From Leptospiraceae bacterium UBA2033 (lineage in GTDB: Bacteria; Spirochaetota; Leptospiria; Leptospirales; Leptospiraceae): a DNA stretch of 8,376 nt. The position numbers and the translations under genes were made by a program. The notes under the pieces were generated by a model. That model did not search any database. It had not been told where the DNA came from and saw only the letters and a list, made by a program, of their open reading frames with translations. How positions within the stretch are numbered: position 1 is the first letter of the stretch; each line of letters opens with the position of its first letter. The stretch is taken from positions 1 through 8,376 of the forward strand of contig DDBL01000197.1 of NCBI GenBank assembly GCA_002333425.1, in the 5' to 3' direction. This document shows, piece by piece, positions 1-6,815 of the stretch.

Positions 1-584
1 AAAAATGCAATTCCCAACCAAGAAAAAATAGGAAACCAACCATCCAGTATCCAGTGTTTAAAGATGACAAAAAACTCTCCTTCAAATGGAACAAACATTC
101 CTTCTTTCCAAATCGGGGGGAAACTTGGTTTTTCCGCGTAGCCAATAGTGGATCTAAGCCAAGGTGCAAGCCCAAAAAGAAGCAAAAGTAAAACTATCTT
201 AATTGGAAATTTCACTCTGACAAAAAGGGACGTAAAAGGAAGAGCAAAACCAGTGAGATACAATACGTCTACTGAAATAAACGGATAACTCTTCCATAGA
301 AACATATCAATAATTGCCGCTACCACCCAAGTGAGAAAACCTCTCAACAAAAAATATCCAAATGAATAACCTTTGTTTAATACGGATAATCCAACCAAAA
401 AACCTGCAATCATAACAAACAAAGGAGCTGCTAGAGAACCGATCACTGTTAATAAAAATGGATGCGGAGCTTTTAGCATCTCACCTGCAAAATTAGAGAG
501 TATCATCGTAACGATAGCCAACCCTCTTAAAACATCTAATGAATGATTTCTTGGAGTTATTTTAATTTCTGAATTAGTAGTCAT
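1..584 (-). CDS. Membrane acyltransferase, heparan-alpha-glucosaminide N-acetyltransferase-like (DUF1624), 5'-partial window fragment
   Basis: An open frame reads leftward from ATG at 584 to the window edge with no stop, giving 194 residues of the N-terminal part. The start is MTTNSEIKITPRNHSLDVLRG. The LDVLRG motif (residues 16-21), followed by a hydrophobic helix ending in MILSNFAGE, is typical of DUF1624/HGSNAT-like integral membrane acyltransferases. Further hydrophobic segments lie near residues 43-70 (with PLFVMIAGF), 78-95, 105-122 and 127-142, and a DGWFPIFSWLGIAF stretch sits at the cut, resembling the family's PWxG-type motif. From family knowledge such proteins move acyl groups across or at the membrane onto sugars; the substrate here is unknown. 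The broader acyltransferase-3 family is the main alternative, but its usual histidine after the first helix is replaced by Asn (SNFAGE), which favours DUF1624. The gene is divergent from the TraB-like gene. The C-terminal half lies outside the window. Confidence 0.75.
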   Translation of the reverse strand, partial: MTTNSEIKITPRNHSLDVLRGLAIVTMILSNFAGEMLKAPHPFLLTVIGSLAAPLFVMIAGFLVGLSVLNKGYSFGYFLLRGFLTWVVAAIIDMFLWKSYPFISVDVLYLTGFALPFTSLFVRVKFPIKIVLLLLLFGLAPWLRSTIGYAEKPSFPPIWKEGMFVPFEGEFFVIFKHWILDGWFPIFSWLGIAF

Positions 585-715
585 AAAACTTGTATATTCA
601 GTTTTAAATCCATTTTACTTGGGTCAATTCGAATATTCCTCTTCGTAAAATAATTTACTAAATACCTATTTTATTTACTTAAATTTTACGTGACTATTTA
701 GAACTATCCTACAAT
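585..715. promoter_or_regulatory. Divergent intergenic region, presumed to hold promoters for both flanking genes
   Basis: These 131 very AT-rich bases separate two divergent start codons, so both promoters should lie here. I see no convincing paired -35/-10 set, operator or riboswitch. A TTGACC hexamer on the minus strand (621-626) could serve as a -35 for the acyltransferase, but no good -10 follows at 16-18 nt. Neither start has a clear Shine-Dalgarno site. The call rests on gene orientation, not on motifs. Confidence 0.3.
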
Positions 716-1630
716 ATGAAATGTATGTCAAATTCGGTTCCTCTCGGGAAGTCGTTTTACAAATATATATTTTTTATTCTACTTGTACTAATCTTTCCTC
801 TCCGCATTTTCAGCGATTCGAAAGAAATTCAATTTTTAAGAACCACTGATACCGCTCTTCAAACCTCTGTATATACATTGATCTCCAAAGATACAAATGT
901 ACGCCTCAAAATCATCGGAGTACTTCATATCGCGGATTTAGAATACTACCAAAATATCCAAAAAATCATAAATGACCTAGATTATCTTTTCTATGAAGGC
1001 ATTCAAATTAATGCAGACAAAACAATTTCGAGATACAACCACTCTCTGTCTTCTATTGCCTCAGAAATTGACGCAAACCAAACCAAAAAAAGTATTCGCA
1101 AAAATTCTGAATTTAAAAACGAAATCGCGCGCTTTTTAAATTTTGCAGACCAATTGGAACATCTGAAACCAAAACAAAACTGGATCAATGCAGACATGAA
1201 CTTTTCTCAGTTCATGAATGTTCTAAGCTCCAACCAAGTAGGCTTTGATTCTATCGCAAATAATTTATCCGCAGAGAATAGATCCATAGTGAATGATTAC
1301 CTAGAGCTAAAGCAATTAGAACCAACTACCCCGGATTATAACGAAAAAGTCTTAAATTTTAAGAAAAAAATGTCCCAAAACTTAGTTAAATCCTGCCAAG
1401 ATCTCTGTTTTTTAGAAGAAACCAAGTTACAAAGAACCGCAATCATCACCGAACGAAATAAAGTTGCTATTTCCATCGTGAAACCCAAATTTACATCGCA
1501 AGTCCCCCTTGAACTGGGGCTTTTATATGGAGCAGCCCATACACCAAATTTTGTTGAAATTTTAACTCATGAATACAATTTTGAAATAGAATCGTATGAA
1601 TGGCTAGACGCATGGAGTCTACAAAATTAA
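716..1630 (+). CDS. Exported TraB/GumN/Tiki-superfamily protein
   Basis: This 304-residue protein begins with a basic stretch and a hydrophobic helix (about residues 17-33, FFILLVLIFPLRIFS), which reads as a signal peptide or N-terminal anchor. The body shows the hallmarks of the TraB/GumN/Tiki superfamily: a first GxxH motif GVLH (His71) within IIGVLHIADLEYY, an acidic YEG motif (Glu94) at the end of the next strand, ERN (Arg247) near the C-terminus and a second GxxH, GAAH (His275), followed by TPNFVEIL. Known members include the metalloprotease Tiki and the pheromone-shutdown protein TraB, so metal-dependent hydrolase chemistry is plausible but unproven here. The start at 716 has no clear ribosome site; an in-frame ATG at 725 is equally possible. 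It reads away from the acyltransferase and toward the CNNM gene 105 nt downstream, with no visible terminator between, so readthrough is possible. Confidence 0.7.
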   Translation: MKCMSNSVPLGKSFYKYIFFILLVLIFPLRIFSDSKEIQFLRTTDTALQTSVYTLISKDTNVRLKIIGVLHIADLEYYQNIQKIINDLDYLFYEGIQINADKTISRYNHSLSSIASEIDANQTKKSIRKNSEFKNEIARFLNFADQLEHLKPKQNWINADMNFSQFMNVLSSNQVGFDSIANNLSAENRSIVNDYLELKQLEPTTPDYNEKVLNFKKKMSQNLVKSCQDLCFLEETKLQRTAIITERNKVAISIVKPKFTSQVPLELGLLYGAAHTPNFVEILTHEYNFEIESYEWLDAWSLQN

Positions 1631-1735
1631 ACTTAACTTTTGCATCTCATCATTAATAAAATAAAATCAAATTTCAATGACAAACGGTAATCAAAATCAA
1701 AATTCAAAACATACTTGGGTCAGGTTTGTAAAAAC

Positions 1736-3076
1736 ATGGCTCTTTTAGAAACTTTCATCATCATACTCCTAGTAGGAATCAACGGTTTTTTTGTAGCTGC
1801 TGAATTTGCCCTAGTTTCTCTTCGCCCGTCAAGATTAGAAGAGCTAATCAAAGAAAATCGACCTTTAGCTAGTCTTACCAAGACCGTTCTAAATCGACTC
1901 AATGACATGTTATCAGTGTGCCAAGTGGGGATAACCATCGCTAGCCTACTCTTAGGATGGCTCGGCGAAAAATATGTCGCAGTAGGGCTTAGAGGTATTT
2001 TGGAAATGGTAGACTTTCCTGGAAAAGAAAGTTGGAACCTAGAAGGAATCTCTATTACCATCGCATTTATTTTTATTACTTTTATGCATATTACGATTGG
2101 AGAACTAATTCCTAAGTCTATTGCAATTCAAAGTACAGAAGTAATCGCGCTTAACTCCTCTTTGCCTCTACTTTTTTTCTATTATCTATTTTATCCAATC
2201 ACTTATTTCATGAACGGAATAACGAATCAGTTTATGAGAACTCTGAAATTAAATAATCTAAATCATAAATTTGTTCATAGCGCAGAAGAGTTGATGATTT
2301 TATTGGAAGAGCATACCAAGCAGGGTAATATTGATAATGCGGAGTTACAGATCATTCAAAACACATTTGAATTTTCCGAACACGAAGCAAAAGAAGTAAT
2401 GACTCATCGCTTGAGCATAGTTGGATTTGCCGCAGAAGAAAAAATCAAAGAAATCCTTCCTGTCATTGCGAAAAATCATTTTTCTAGATACCCTGTATAC
2501 AATAAAACAACAGACAAAATCATCGGAGTAATTCACGTCCAAGCTGTAATTGAATGGCTTGCAAGAACCAATCGAAATAAAAATGCAACCGTAAAGTCTA
2601 TCATGCAAGCACCTGTATTCGTACCTGAAACTTTATCTATCGAAAAAGTTTTACAAAAACTTCGTAAATACAAACAACATATGGCGATTGTAGTCGACGA
2701 ATACGGTGGAGTAGCCGGTCTTTTGACTGTAGACGACATCATGGAAGAAGTATTCGGACCTATCCACGATGAAACAGATGTAAGAGTTGAAGCACTTCAT
2801 GACATAAAAACAGACTCTTACACAATTGACGGCGAAGCTGAATTAGACGAACTAGAAGACATACTAAATGAAGATGAAATGGAAGGCATGAAAGACGTTA
2901 GAACCATCGCTGGGTTTTTTCTGGAAAAACACCAAGATATGCCTTCAGAGGGAAGCTCTATCACAATCTCTAAAGGCACTCTTACCGTTGAGAAAATGCA
3001 AGGGAACAAAATACTGAGTATCCGCTTTGATTTAGCTCCTGTTCATTTTGTTCAAACCAAAGAAGATTATGACTAA
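1736..3076 (+). CDS. CNNM/CBS-domain membrane protein of the HlyC/CorC (hemolysin C) family
   Basis: This 446-residue protein has the standard three-part build. An N-terminal CNNM transmembrane domain covers about residues 1-180, with [14 protein letters not shown] near 16-29 and the conserved [10 protein letters not shown] at 122-131. A CBS pair spans about 205-340, ending in [20 protein letters not shown] (319-338). A C-terminal CorC/HlyC transporter-associated domain occupies about 345-435. Relatives act in magnesium or cobalt efflux (CorB/CorC, CNNM) in the inner membrane, with CBS domains binding adenine nucleotides; the name hemolysin is historical. I chose ATG 1736 because it opens directly on the first membrane helix and has a weak AGG at 1722-1724. 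An in-frame TTG at 1715 would only add seven non-conserved residues. The stop overlaps the coaC start by 8 nt, so the two are very likely co-transcribed. The exact ion is not evident from sequence. Confidence 0.9.
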   Translation: MALLETFIIILLVGINGFFVAAEFALVSLRPSRLEELIKENRPLASLTKTVLNRLNDMLSVCQVGITIASLLLGWLGEKYVAVGLRGILEMVDFPGKESWNLEGISITIAFIFITFMHITIGELIPKSIAIQSTEVIALNSSLPLLFFYYLFYPITYFMNGITNQFMRTLKLNNLNHKFVHSAEELMILLEEHTKQGNIDNAELQIIQNTFEFSEHEAKEVMTHRLSIVGFAAEEKIKEILPVIAKNHFSRYPVYNKTTDKIIGVIHVQAVIEWLARTNRNKNATVKSIMQAPVFVPETLSIEKVLQKLRKYKQHMAIVVDEYGGVAGLLTVDDIMEEVFGPIHDETDVRVEALHDIKTDSYTIDGEAELDELEDILNEDEMEGMKDVRTIAGFFLEKHQDMPSEGSSITISKGTLTVEKMQGNKILSIRFDLAPVHFVQTKEDYD

Positions 3077-3620
3077 CAGAAAAGAAATCGTAATTGCGGT
3101 TACTGGTAGTATAGCCGCTTACAAAACCTGTGAATTGGTTCGCAATTTAACAAAAGAAGGATATCCCGTTCGAGTTATCATGACAGAACACGCAACTCAT
3201 TTTGTTGGAAGAATTACATTTGAAGCGTTAAGTGGTAAATCTGTTCGTATCAACGAATATGATACTGGTATGGCTCATATCGAACTCAAAAATATTGCCT
3301 CTGTATTTGCCGTTGTTCCAGCTACTGCCAATATCATTGGAAAATTCGCAAACGGAATCGCTGACGACTTAGTCACTTCGACTTACCTCGCCTCCACTTG
3401 CCCCATTCTACTCGCTCCCGCCATGAACCCAGGAATGTACGCAAGCCCCGCCGTCCAAAGAAACCTACAAACTCTCGAAAAAGACGGAGTAATCATACTC
3501 GATCCATCCTCCGGATTAGTTGTCTGCGGCGATGAAGGTCAAGGCAAACTAGCCGAAATCGCAATCATTCAAAAGAAAGTTATAGAGCTACATGAGAGAA
3601 ATTTGAAATTTGAAATTTGA
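3069..3620 (+). CDS. coaC: Stand-alone phosphopantothenoylcysteine decarboxylase (CoaC), flavoprotein family
   Basis: This 183-residue protein is an HFCD-family flavoprotein that decarboxylates phosphopantothenoylcysteine to phosphopantetheine in coenzyme A synthesis. It opens with the flavin-binding [10 protein letters not shown] (11-20). The key residues line up with E. coli Dfp at a constant offset of five: His70 in MAHIEL (His75), Asn120 in PAMNPGMY (Asn125) and Cys153 in VVCGDEGQG (Cys158). [18 protein letters not shown] (84-101) is the conserved FMN loop. The usual PxMNxxMW motif ends in Tyr instead of Trp. The protein ends where the CoaB synthetase half would begin in bifunctional CoaBC, so only the decarboxylase is present and CoaB must be encoded elsewhere. 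ATG 3069 lies inside the CNNM gene (ATGACTAA overlap), indicating translational coupling; an in-frame TTG at 3048 is less likely. A different HFCD flavoprotein (UbiX-like or a peptide decarboxylase) is the alternative, but the Asn and Cys motifs fit CoaC best. Confidence 0.87.
   Translation: MTNRKEIVIAVTGSIAAYKTCELVRNLTKEGYPVRVIMTEHATHFVGRITFEALSGKSVRINEYDTGMAHIELKNIASVFAVVPATANIIGKFANGIADDLVTSTYLASTCPILLAPAMNPGMYASPAVQRNLQTLEKDGVIILDPSSGLVVCGDEGQGKLAEIAIIQKKVIELHERNLKFEI
3599..3619 (+). repeat. Three perfect tandem copies of a 7-bp unit over the coaC 3' end
   Basis: AAATTTG occurs three times head to tail, at 3599-3605, 3606-3612 and 3613-3619, covering the last six sense codons and most of the TGA stop of coaC. 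Because the unit is not a multiple of three, gain or loss of one copy would shift the frame and move the stop. The encoded tail (NLKFEI) is beyond the conserved domain, so changes may be tolerated. Confidence 0.85.
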
Positions 3621-3663
3621 ATTACTCTTTGGTATGACTCTAAATATTTCCGTCGAATTCATT

Positions 3664-4602
3664 TTATCTAAATTCTGCTTCTTTTTCAAATCTTGTAAAC
3701 CTTTCAGGAAACGGGAGGGTAATATCGATTATCTTTTTCTTGAATGGATGTTTGAATTTGAGTGTTTGGGAAAATAAAAGTAACCCGTACTGAGCGAATT
3801 CATTTCCAGTTCGCGAATAAAGCATATCACCCACAACGGGACAACCCATGTTTTGGAAATGGACACGAATCTGGTGAGTTCTTCCTGTTTCAATTTTGAT
3901 TTCAGCGAGAGAAAAATTGCGACTCTTTCGAGAGGAAATGGATTTGATAATTTTGTAAGTTGTGATTGCTTTACGTCCATCTTTTCTTACGCACATTTTT
4001 AGTCTCTCTGTCGGATGACGTCCTAGCGGCAAATCAATTCTACCCTCTGGGAGTTTTGGTGTTTGGACTAACCATGCGTAATAGGTTTTTTCGATTTCTC
4101 GTTTTTGAAACATACTAGAAAGTTTGATATGTGCGTTGTCGGTTTTTGCAATTACCATAAGACCCGAGGTTGGTTTGTCCAGTCTGTGTACGATTCCAGG
4201 GCGAATTTCACCACCGATTTGGGAAAGATTTTTGAAGTAGTAGAGAAGTCCGTTTACAAGACTAGGCGAGTCGTCGCCTGGACCACCGTGGGAGGCGATT
4301 CCCGCAGGTTTATTGATGATTACAAATTCTTCTTCTTCATAGATAATTTCAATTGGCATTTCGACGGGACTTAGGTTGAGTTTGGGCTTGGGTGGAATGG
4401 TTATCTCAAAGGTTTCTCCTGATTTTACTCGGAAATTTGGCTTTAGGTTAGAGGTTTTAGGTTCGGAAACTCTCTCTATATGTCCGCCTTTGATCCATTT
4501 TTGAATGGATGTTCGGGAAATGTCATCTCCAGTCGATTGTGCTAGGAAATGGTCGAGTCGGAGGTCGTTTTGGTCTTCTTGTACGTAGGTGGTTACTTTC
4601 AT
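3664..4602 (-). CDS. RluA-family 23S rRNA/tRNA pseudouridine synthase with N-terminal S4 domain (RluD-like)
   Basis: This 312-residue enzyme converts specific uridines in RNA to pseudouridine. An S4 RNA-binding domain covers about residues 12-70 (LRLDHFLA, SRTSIQKWIKGG, VKSGETFEITIP). The catalytic domain then follows with INKPAG (96-101), the signature HRLDKPTSG (139-147) holding the catalytic Asp142, GRHPTERLKM (194-203), and ETGRTHQIRVHF (238-249) with the conserved structural motif of the family. Domain order, length and the GRHPT/KAITTY motifs resemble RluD, which modifies helix 69 of 23S rRNA, but family members with other targets look alike, so I give no symbol. The protein runs convergent to coaC (43 nt between stops, no clear terminator) and divergent from the Loa22-like gene. 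The ATG at 4602 has no strong Shine-Dalgarno site. No defects are seen. Confidence 0.92.
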   Translation of the reverse strand: MKVTTYVQEDQNDLRLDHFLAQSTGDDISRTSIQKWIKGGHIERVSEPKTSNLKPNFRVKSGETFEITIPPKPKLNLSPVEMPIEIIYEEEEFVIINKPAGIASHGGPGDDSPSLVNGLLYYFKNLSQIGGEIRPGIVHRLDKPTSGLMVIAKTDNAHIKLSSMFQKREIEKTYYAWLVQTPKLPEGRIDLPLGRHPTERLKMCVRKDGRKAITTYKIIKSISSRKSRNFSLAEIKIETGRTHQIRVHFQNMGCPVVGDMLYSRTGNEFAQYGLLLFSQTLKFKHPFKKKIIDITLPFPERFTRFEKEAEFR

Positions 4603-4701
4603 GAATTTTTGTTCTGCTATTTAAAAATGGTTTTAAAATAAATTATATATTTGTATTGTGGTAATATTCAAAATTCATTATTAGAAAGGAAGCATTTATT
4701 T
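4603..4701. promoter_or_regulatory. Divergent promoter region and ribosome site for the Loa22-like gene
   Basis: This 99-bp AT-rich gap lies between the start codons of the pseudouridine synthase and the lipoprotein gene and should drive both. For the lipoprotein, AGAAAGGAAG at 4683-4692 is the best Shine-Dalgarno sequence in the window, about 10 nt before ATG 4702, and it decides that start over an in-frame TTG at 4651. TATATT (4646-4651) and TAATAT (4662-4667) are possible -10 hexamers, but neither has a good -35 at the normal distance. A strong ribosome site fits an abundantly made envelope protein. Confidence 0.45.
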
Positions 4702-5424
4702 ATGAATAGACAATTTATTAAGACTGCCTTGGTGATTGGAATCGTATCTCTCTCGTTAGTATATTGTGGTTCTAACGACAAAAAAGACACTCCAGATCCT
4801 TCTAAAGAAACAAAGACTGCAGATGAAAGCAAAAAAGTAGCTGGTGCAGAAGAGCCTAAAGAAGTAAAACCTGTAGAAACAAAAGATGCTAAGGACTCCC
4901 TAGCTAACCGTGCTTTAACTGGTGCTGCTGATGAGTTATTTACTCAGTTAAATGAGTCATTAAAATCTGCTCGTTATCCTGATGGAGAATCTATCCAAGG
5001 GTTTGCTTATAAAAAATGGGAAATCCCAAACAAAAAAGATTTCGTTAAATGGGTAAAAGGTGCTGGTGCTGTTCTAAAGAAAGGTTTGGATGAACTTCCT
5101 GCCATTTACACTCTAGAAATTGCTGGACACACTGACACAATCGGACCTGAAACTCCAGTTGGAGACAAAAAAGGTAACATGTTCTACTCTGAGCAAAGAG
5201 CAAAAGAAGTGAAACAAGCTCTTGTGAAACTTGGTTTTCCAGAAAAAAGAATTGTAACCAAAGCAATGGGTTCTTCTAATCCTATTCCTGGTATCGACGG
5301 AGAAAGTGGACAAAACAGACGTGTAACATTCCAATTCTTAATCAGCGAACCAGATGTTAAAAATTCTGAAACTCCAAACACAGACAACACTGTACCTGGT
5401 GCAGAGACTGACGAATCTAAGTAA
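4702..5424 (+). CDS. OmpA-domain surface lipoprotein, Loa22-like
   Basis: This 240-residue protein starts with a signal peptide (MNRQFIKTALVIGIVSLSL) and a spirochetal lipobox LVYC, so Cys22 is the likely lipidated N-terminus. Residues 23-70 form a Lys/Glu/Asp-rich linker. An OmpA-like peptidoglycan-binding domain covers about 75-215, with LEIAGHTDTIG (137-147), YSEQRAKEVKQAL (162-174), RIVTKAMGSSNP and QNRRVTF (202-208). Asp145 and Arg166 are the expected diaminopimelate-binding pair; their 21-residue spacing, with the DKKGN insertion between them, matches Loa22 and differs from the shorter spacing in classical OmpA. Loa22 anchors outer membrane to cell wall in Leptospira and is a known virulence factor in pathogens. 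Compared with the approximately 195-residue Loa22 I remember, this one has a longer linker and an acidic C-terminal tail (about 216-240), so it may be a species variant or a paralog; I withhold the gene symbol. Confidence 0.88.
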   Translation: MNRQFIKTALVIGIVSLSLVYCGSNDKKDTPDPSKETKTADESKKVAGAEEPKEVKPVETKDAKDSLANRALTGAADELFTQLNESLKSARYPDGESIQGFAYKKWEIPNKKDFVKWVKGAGAVLKKGLDELPAIYTLEIAGHTDTIGPETPVGDKKGNMFYSEQRAKEVKQALVKLGFPEKRIVTKAMGSSNPIPGIDGESGQNRRVTFQFLISEPDVKNSETPNTDNTVPGAETDESK

Positions 5425-5435
5425 GAAATTTACTT

Positions 5436-5549
5436 CAGTCATTTCGAACTGAGCACATTAGTTTGTGTGAGCGTGAGAAATCTATTTTGTTTAAAACGAT
5501 AGTACTAAGCAAAATAGACCACTCACGATGAGGCTGTTCGAGGTGACTG
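5436..5549. repeat. 114-nt imperfect palindrome; possible dispersed repeat or structured 3' UTR
   Basis: Three nested stems share one axis. The outer stem pairs 5436-5449 with 5536-5549 (14 pairs, including two T-G wobbles). The middle stem pairs 5472-5477 with 5522-5527 (six perfect pairs). The inner stem pairs 5481-5493 with 5506-5518 (13 pairs, one wobble) around a 12-nt loop. Between middle and inner stems is a symmetric 3x3 mismatch; between outer and middle stems the left side has 22 nt and the right side only 8. The left bulge can form a small CACA/TGTG hairpin. The element fills most of the gap between the lipoprotein stop and the ArsC-like gene. No T-run follows the right arm, so it is not a standard intrinsic terminator. 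The shape fits a REP- or MITE-like unit that is decaying, or an mRNA-stabilising 3' structure. Confidence 0.7.
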
Positions 5550-5590
5550 TGTTACCTTAAATTTAACCTCAGTAAAAACCTCCATCTCCC

Positions 5591-5941
5591 ATGAAAGTTT
5601 ATGAATACAAAGGTTGTTCTACTTGTAGAAATGCCTTAAAGTTTTTGGATTCCAAAAAGATTTCCTATCAAAAAATTCCCATTCGAGAAACACCTCCATC
5701 AATCACTGAGCTTAAAAAAGCATTGCAGCATCTAAAAGGTGATACCAAAAAACTTTTCAATACATCCGGTCAAGATTACAAAGCACTCAATCTAAAAGAA
5801 AAACATCTTACGATGACAGACGATGAAAAGTTAAAGTTACTGAGTCAAAATGGAAACTTAGTCAAACGACCGTTTGTGATTTCACCTGATTTGATTTTGA
5901 TTGGATTTAAAGAAGAAGATTGGAAAAAAACCTTTAAGTAG
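5591..5941 (+). CDS. ArsC/Spx/MgsR-family thioredoxin-fold protein
   Basis: This 116-residue cytoplasmic protein has the thioredoxin-like fold of the ArsC/Spx family. It opens with a beta strand and a redox CxxC motif, GCSTCRNAL (Cys9 and Cys12), followed by IPIRETPPS (29-37), LFNTSGQDYK (55-64) and KRPFVI (92-97) near the C-terminus; Arg94 matches the conserved arginine of the family. Length is normal for the YffB/Spx/MgsR group. Members either reduce arsenate with glutathione/glutaredoxin or, like Spx, bind RNA polymerase under disulfide stress. The CxxC and the absence of any ars operon neighbour speak for a general thiol-redox or Spx/YffB-like role and against dedicated arsenate resistance, but sequence alone does not settle this. 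ATG 5591 lacks a Shine-Dalgarno site. It is 41 nt beyond the palindrome and meets the YciO-like gene tail to tail, with 1 nt between stops. Confidence 0.83.
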   Translation: MKVYEYKGCSTCRNALKFLDSKKISYQKIPIRETPPSITELKKALQHLKGDTKKLFNTSGQDYKALNLKEKHLTMTDDEKLKLLSQNGNLVKRPFVISPDLILIGFKEEDWKKTFK

Positions 5942-5942
5942 T

Positions 5943-6551
5943 TTAGATTCTATCGAAACCTTTTCCTTCTCTTATCACTTCCATTTCATCATTTGTAAAA
6001 TCTAAAATAGTAGATGTTTCTACTTTTGCAATTCCACCGTCAATAATTGCTTCCACTCGATTTCCAAAAATATCATCTAGATCATTTATATCGGTCAAGT
6101 ATTCGTCTCCAGTAAAAACAGAAGTGCAAGTTAGAGTTCCTTCATGGACTCTCATTAGTTCTTGTAAAAAAATACTTTCAGGAATACGAATCCCAATTGT
6201 TTTTGATTTAGAGTTTGTAATTGTCCAGCGAGGTATATTCTTATTAGCCTTTAGAATAAATGTAAACGGACCAGGTGTAATTCGCTTCATTAATTTAAAA
6301 GCATCATTTGGTAATGATTCGATGTAATCGGAGGCAGTAGAAATATCGGGACAGAGTAAGGAGAGAGGTTTGTGTTTGTCTGTATTTTTTAGCTCGTGTA
6401 GTTTTTCTATTCCTTGTTTGGATTTGGAATCTGCAATGATGGCATAAACTGTATCTGTTGGGAAAATATAAACAGAGCCATTTCGTAAATTTTCGGAAAT
6501 GGTTTTTAGAGTTCTAATTTCTGGATTTTGTGGGTGAAGATTTAGTATCAT
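5943..6551 (-). CDS. Sua5/YciO/YrdC-family protein (YciO-like subgroup)
   Basis: From ATG 6551 this is a 202-residue protein. It starts MILNLHPQNPEIR, which matches the HPDNPQ-type beginning of YciO; this is why I prefer it to the in-frame ATG at 6575, which adds eight residues but lies only 1 nt after the upstream stop (TGATATG) and stays possible. The RNA/nucleotide-binding YrdC fold shows as YIFPTDTVYAI (residues 28-38), KHKPLSLLCPDIS (60-72), LMKRITPGPFTFILKA (87-102), KTIGIRIPES (117-126) and a C-terminal STILDFT...VIREGKG. The usual PT(D/E)TVYGL has Ala in place of Gly. Sua5/TsaC members make threonylcarbamoyl-AMP for the tRNA t6A modification; YciO proteins are relatives whose role is less certain. 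It is the last gene of a tight minus-strand run after the small lipoprotein. Confidence 0.85.
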   Translation of the reverse strand: MILNLHPQNPEIRTLKTISENLRNGSVYIFPTDTVYAIIADSKSKQGIEKLHELKNTDKHKPLSLLCPDISTASDYIESLPNDAFKLMKRITPGPFTFILKANKNIPRWTITNSKSKTIGIRIPESIFLQELMRVHEGTLTCTSVFTGDEYLTDINDLDDIFGNRVEAIIDGGIAKVETSTILDFTNDEMEVIREGKGFDRI

Positions 6552-6576
6552 AAGTTTGGGTTTAGAGTAAAACATA

Positions 6577-6813
6577 TCATGGATTGTTTAACGGGTTACA
6601 CACTGTTTTGCGTCCTTTGTAACTGTCTAACATTTTATTGTAGTCAATCACTCCATCATCGGTTACCAAATCTCTACGGATATAGTGTTCTCCATTTTCG
6701 TAATAATTTCCAATTGTATCACAATCATTTATCTCGACGTTATTTTTTTTTCGATTACAATTAGCCTGAACTAATATCAGGCTAATTAGGATGTATAAGG
6801 CGAAGGATTTCAT
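6577..6813 (-). CDS. Small putative lipoprotein, function unknown
   Basis: This 78-residue protein is not one I recognise. Residues 1-18 form a signal-peptide-like helix (MKSFALYILISLILVQAN) followed by Cys19, which could be lipidated under the loose spirochetal lipobox rules; Gln at -3 is unusual, so lipidation is uncertain. The mature part is about 60 residues, polar, and has two further cysteines (Cys31 and Cys72) that could form a disulfide outside the cytoplasm. It has aromatic-rich NYYENGEHYI and DGVIDYNKMLDSYKGRKTVC stretches but no known motif. It begins 2 nt after the stop of the exported helical protein and ends just before the YciO-like gene, so it is expressed as part of that run and probably translated by coupling; no ribosome site is visible. 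Its tight spacing and signal peptide argue that it is a real gene. Confidence 0.7.
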   Translation of the reverse strand: MKSFALYILISLILVQANCNRKKNNVEINDCDTIGNYYENGEHYIRRDLVTDDGVIDYNKMLDSYKGRKTVCNPLNNP

Positions 6814-6815
6814 TT

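Noticed and set aside
1605..1621. Short inverted repeat TAGAC/GTCTA at the end of the TraB-like gene
   Set aside because: Only five pairs, inside coding sequence, with no T-run after it; not enough for a terminator.
617..1721. Ten-base word ACTTGGGTCA occurring at 617-626 and again at 1712-1721
   Set aside because: A single shared 10-mer upstream of unrelated genes in opposite orientation relative to them is weak evidence for an operator; chance cannot be excluded.
3621..3663. Possible bidirectional terminator between coaC and the pseudouridine synthase gene
   Set aside because: I could find no stem of useful length; the only palindrome is the 6-bp GAATTC.
4105..4374. 89-codon open frame on the plus strand
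   Set aside because: It lies wholly antisense to the catalytic domain of the pseudouridine synthase and has no recognisable protein features.
5045..5390. Several minus-strand frames of 68-73 codons
   Set aside because: All are antisense to the OmpA domain of the Loa22-like gene, overlap one another and show no conserved motif.
5528..5560. Ten-codon ATG frame in the gap after the lipoprotein gene
   Set aside because: Too short, no ribosome site, and it overlaps the right arm of the palindrome.
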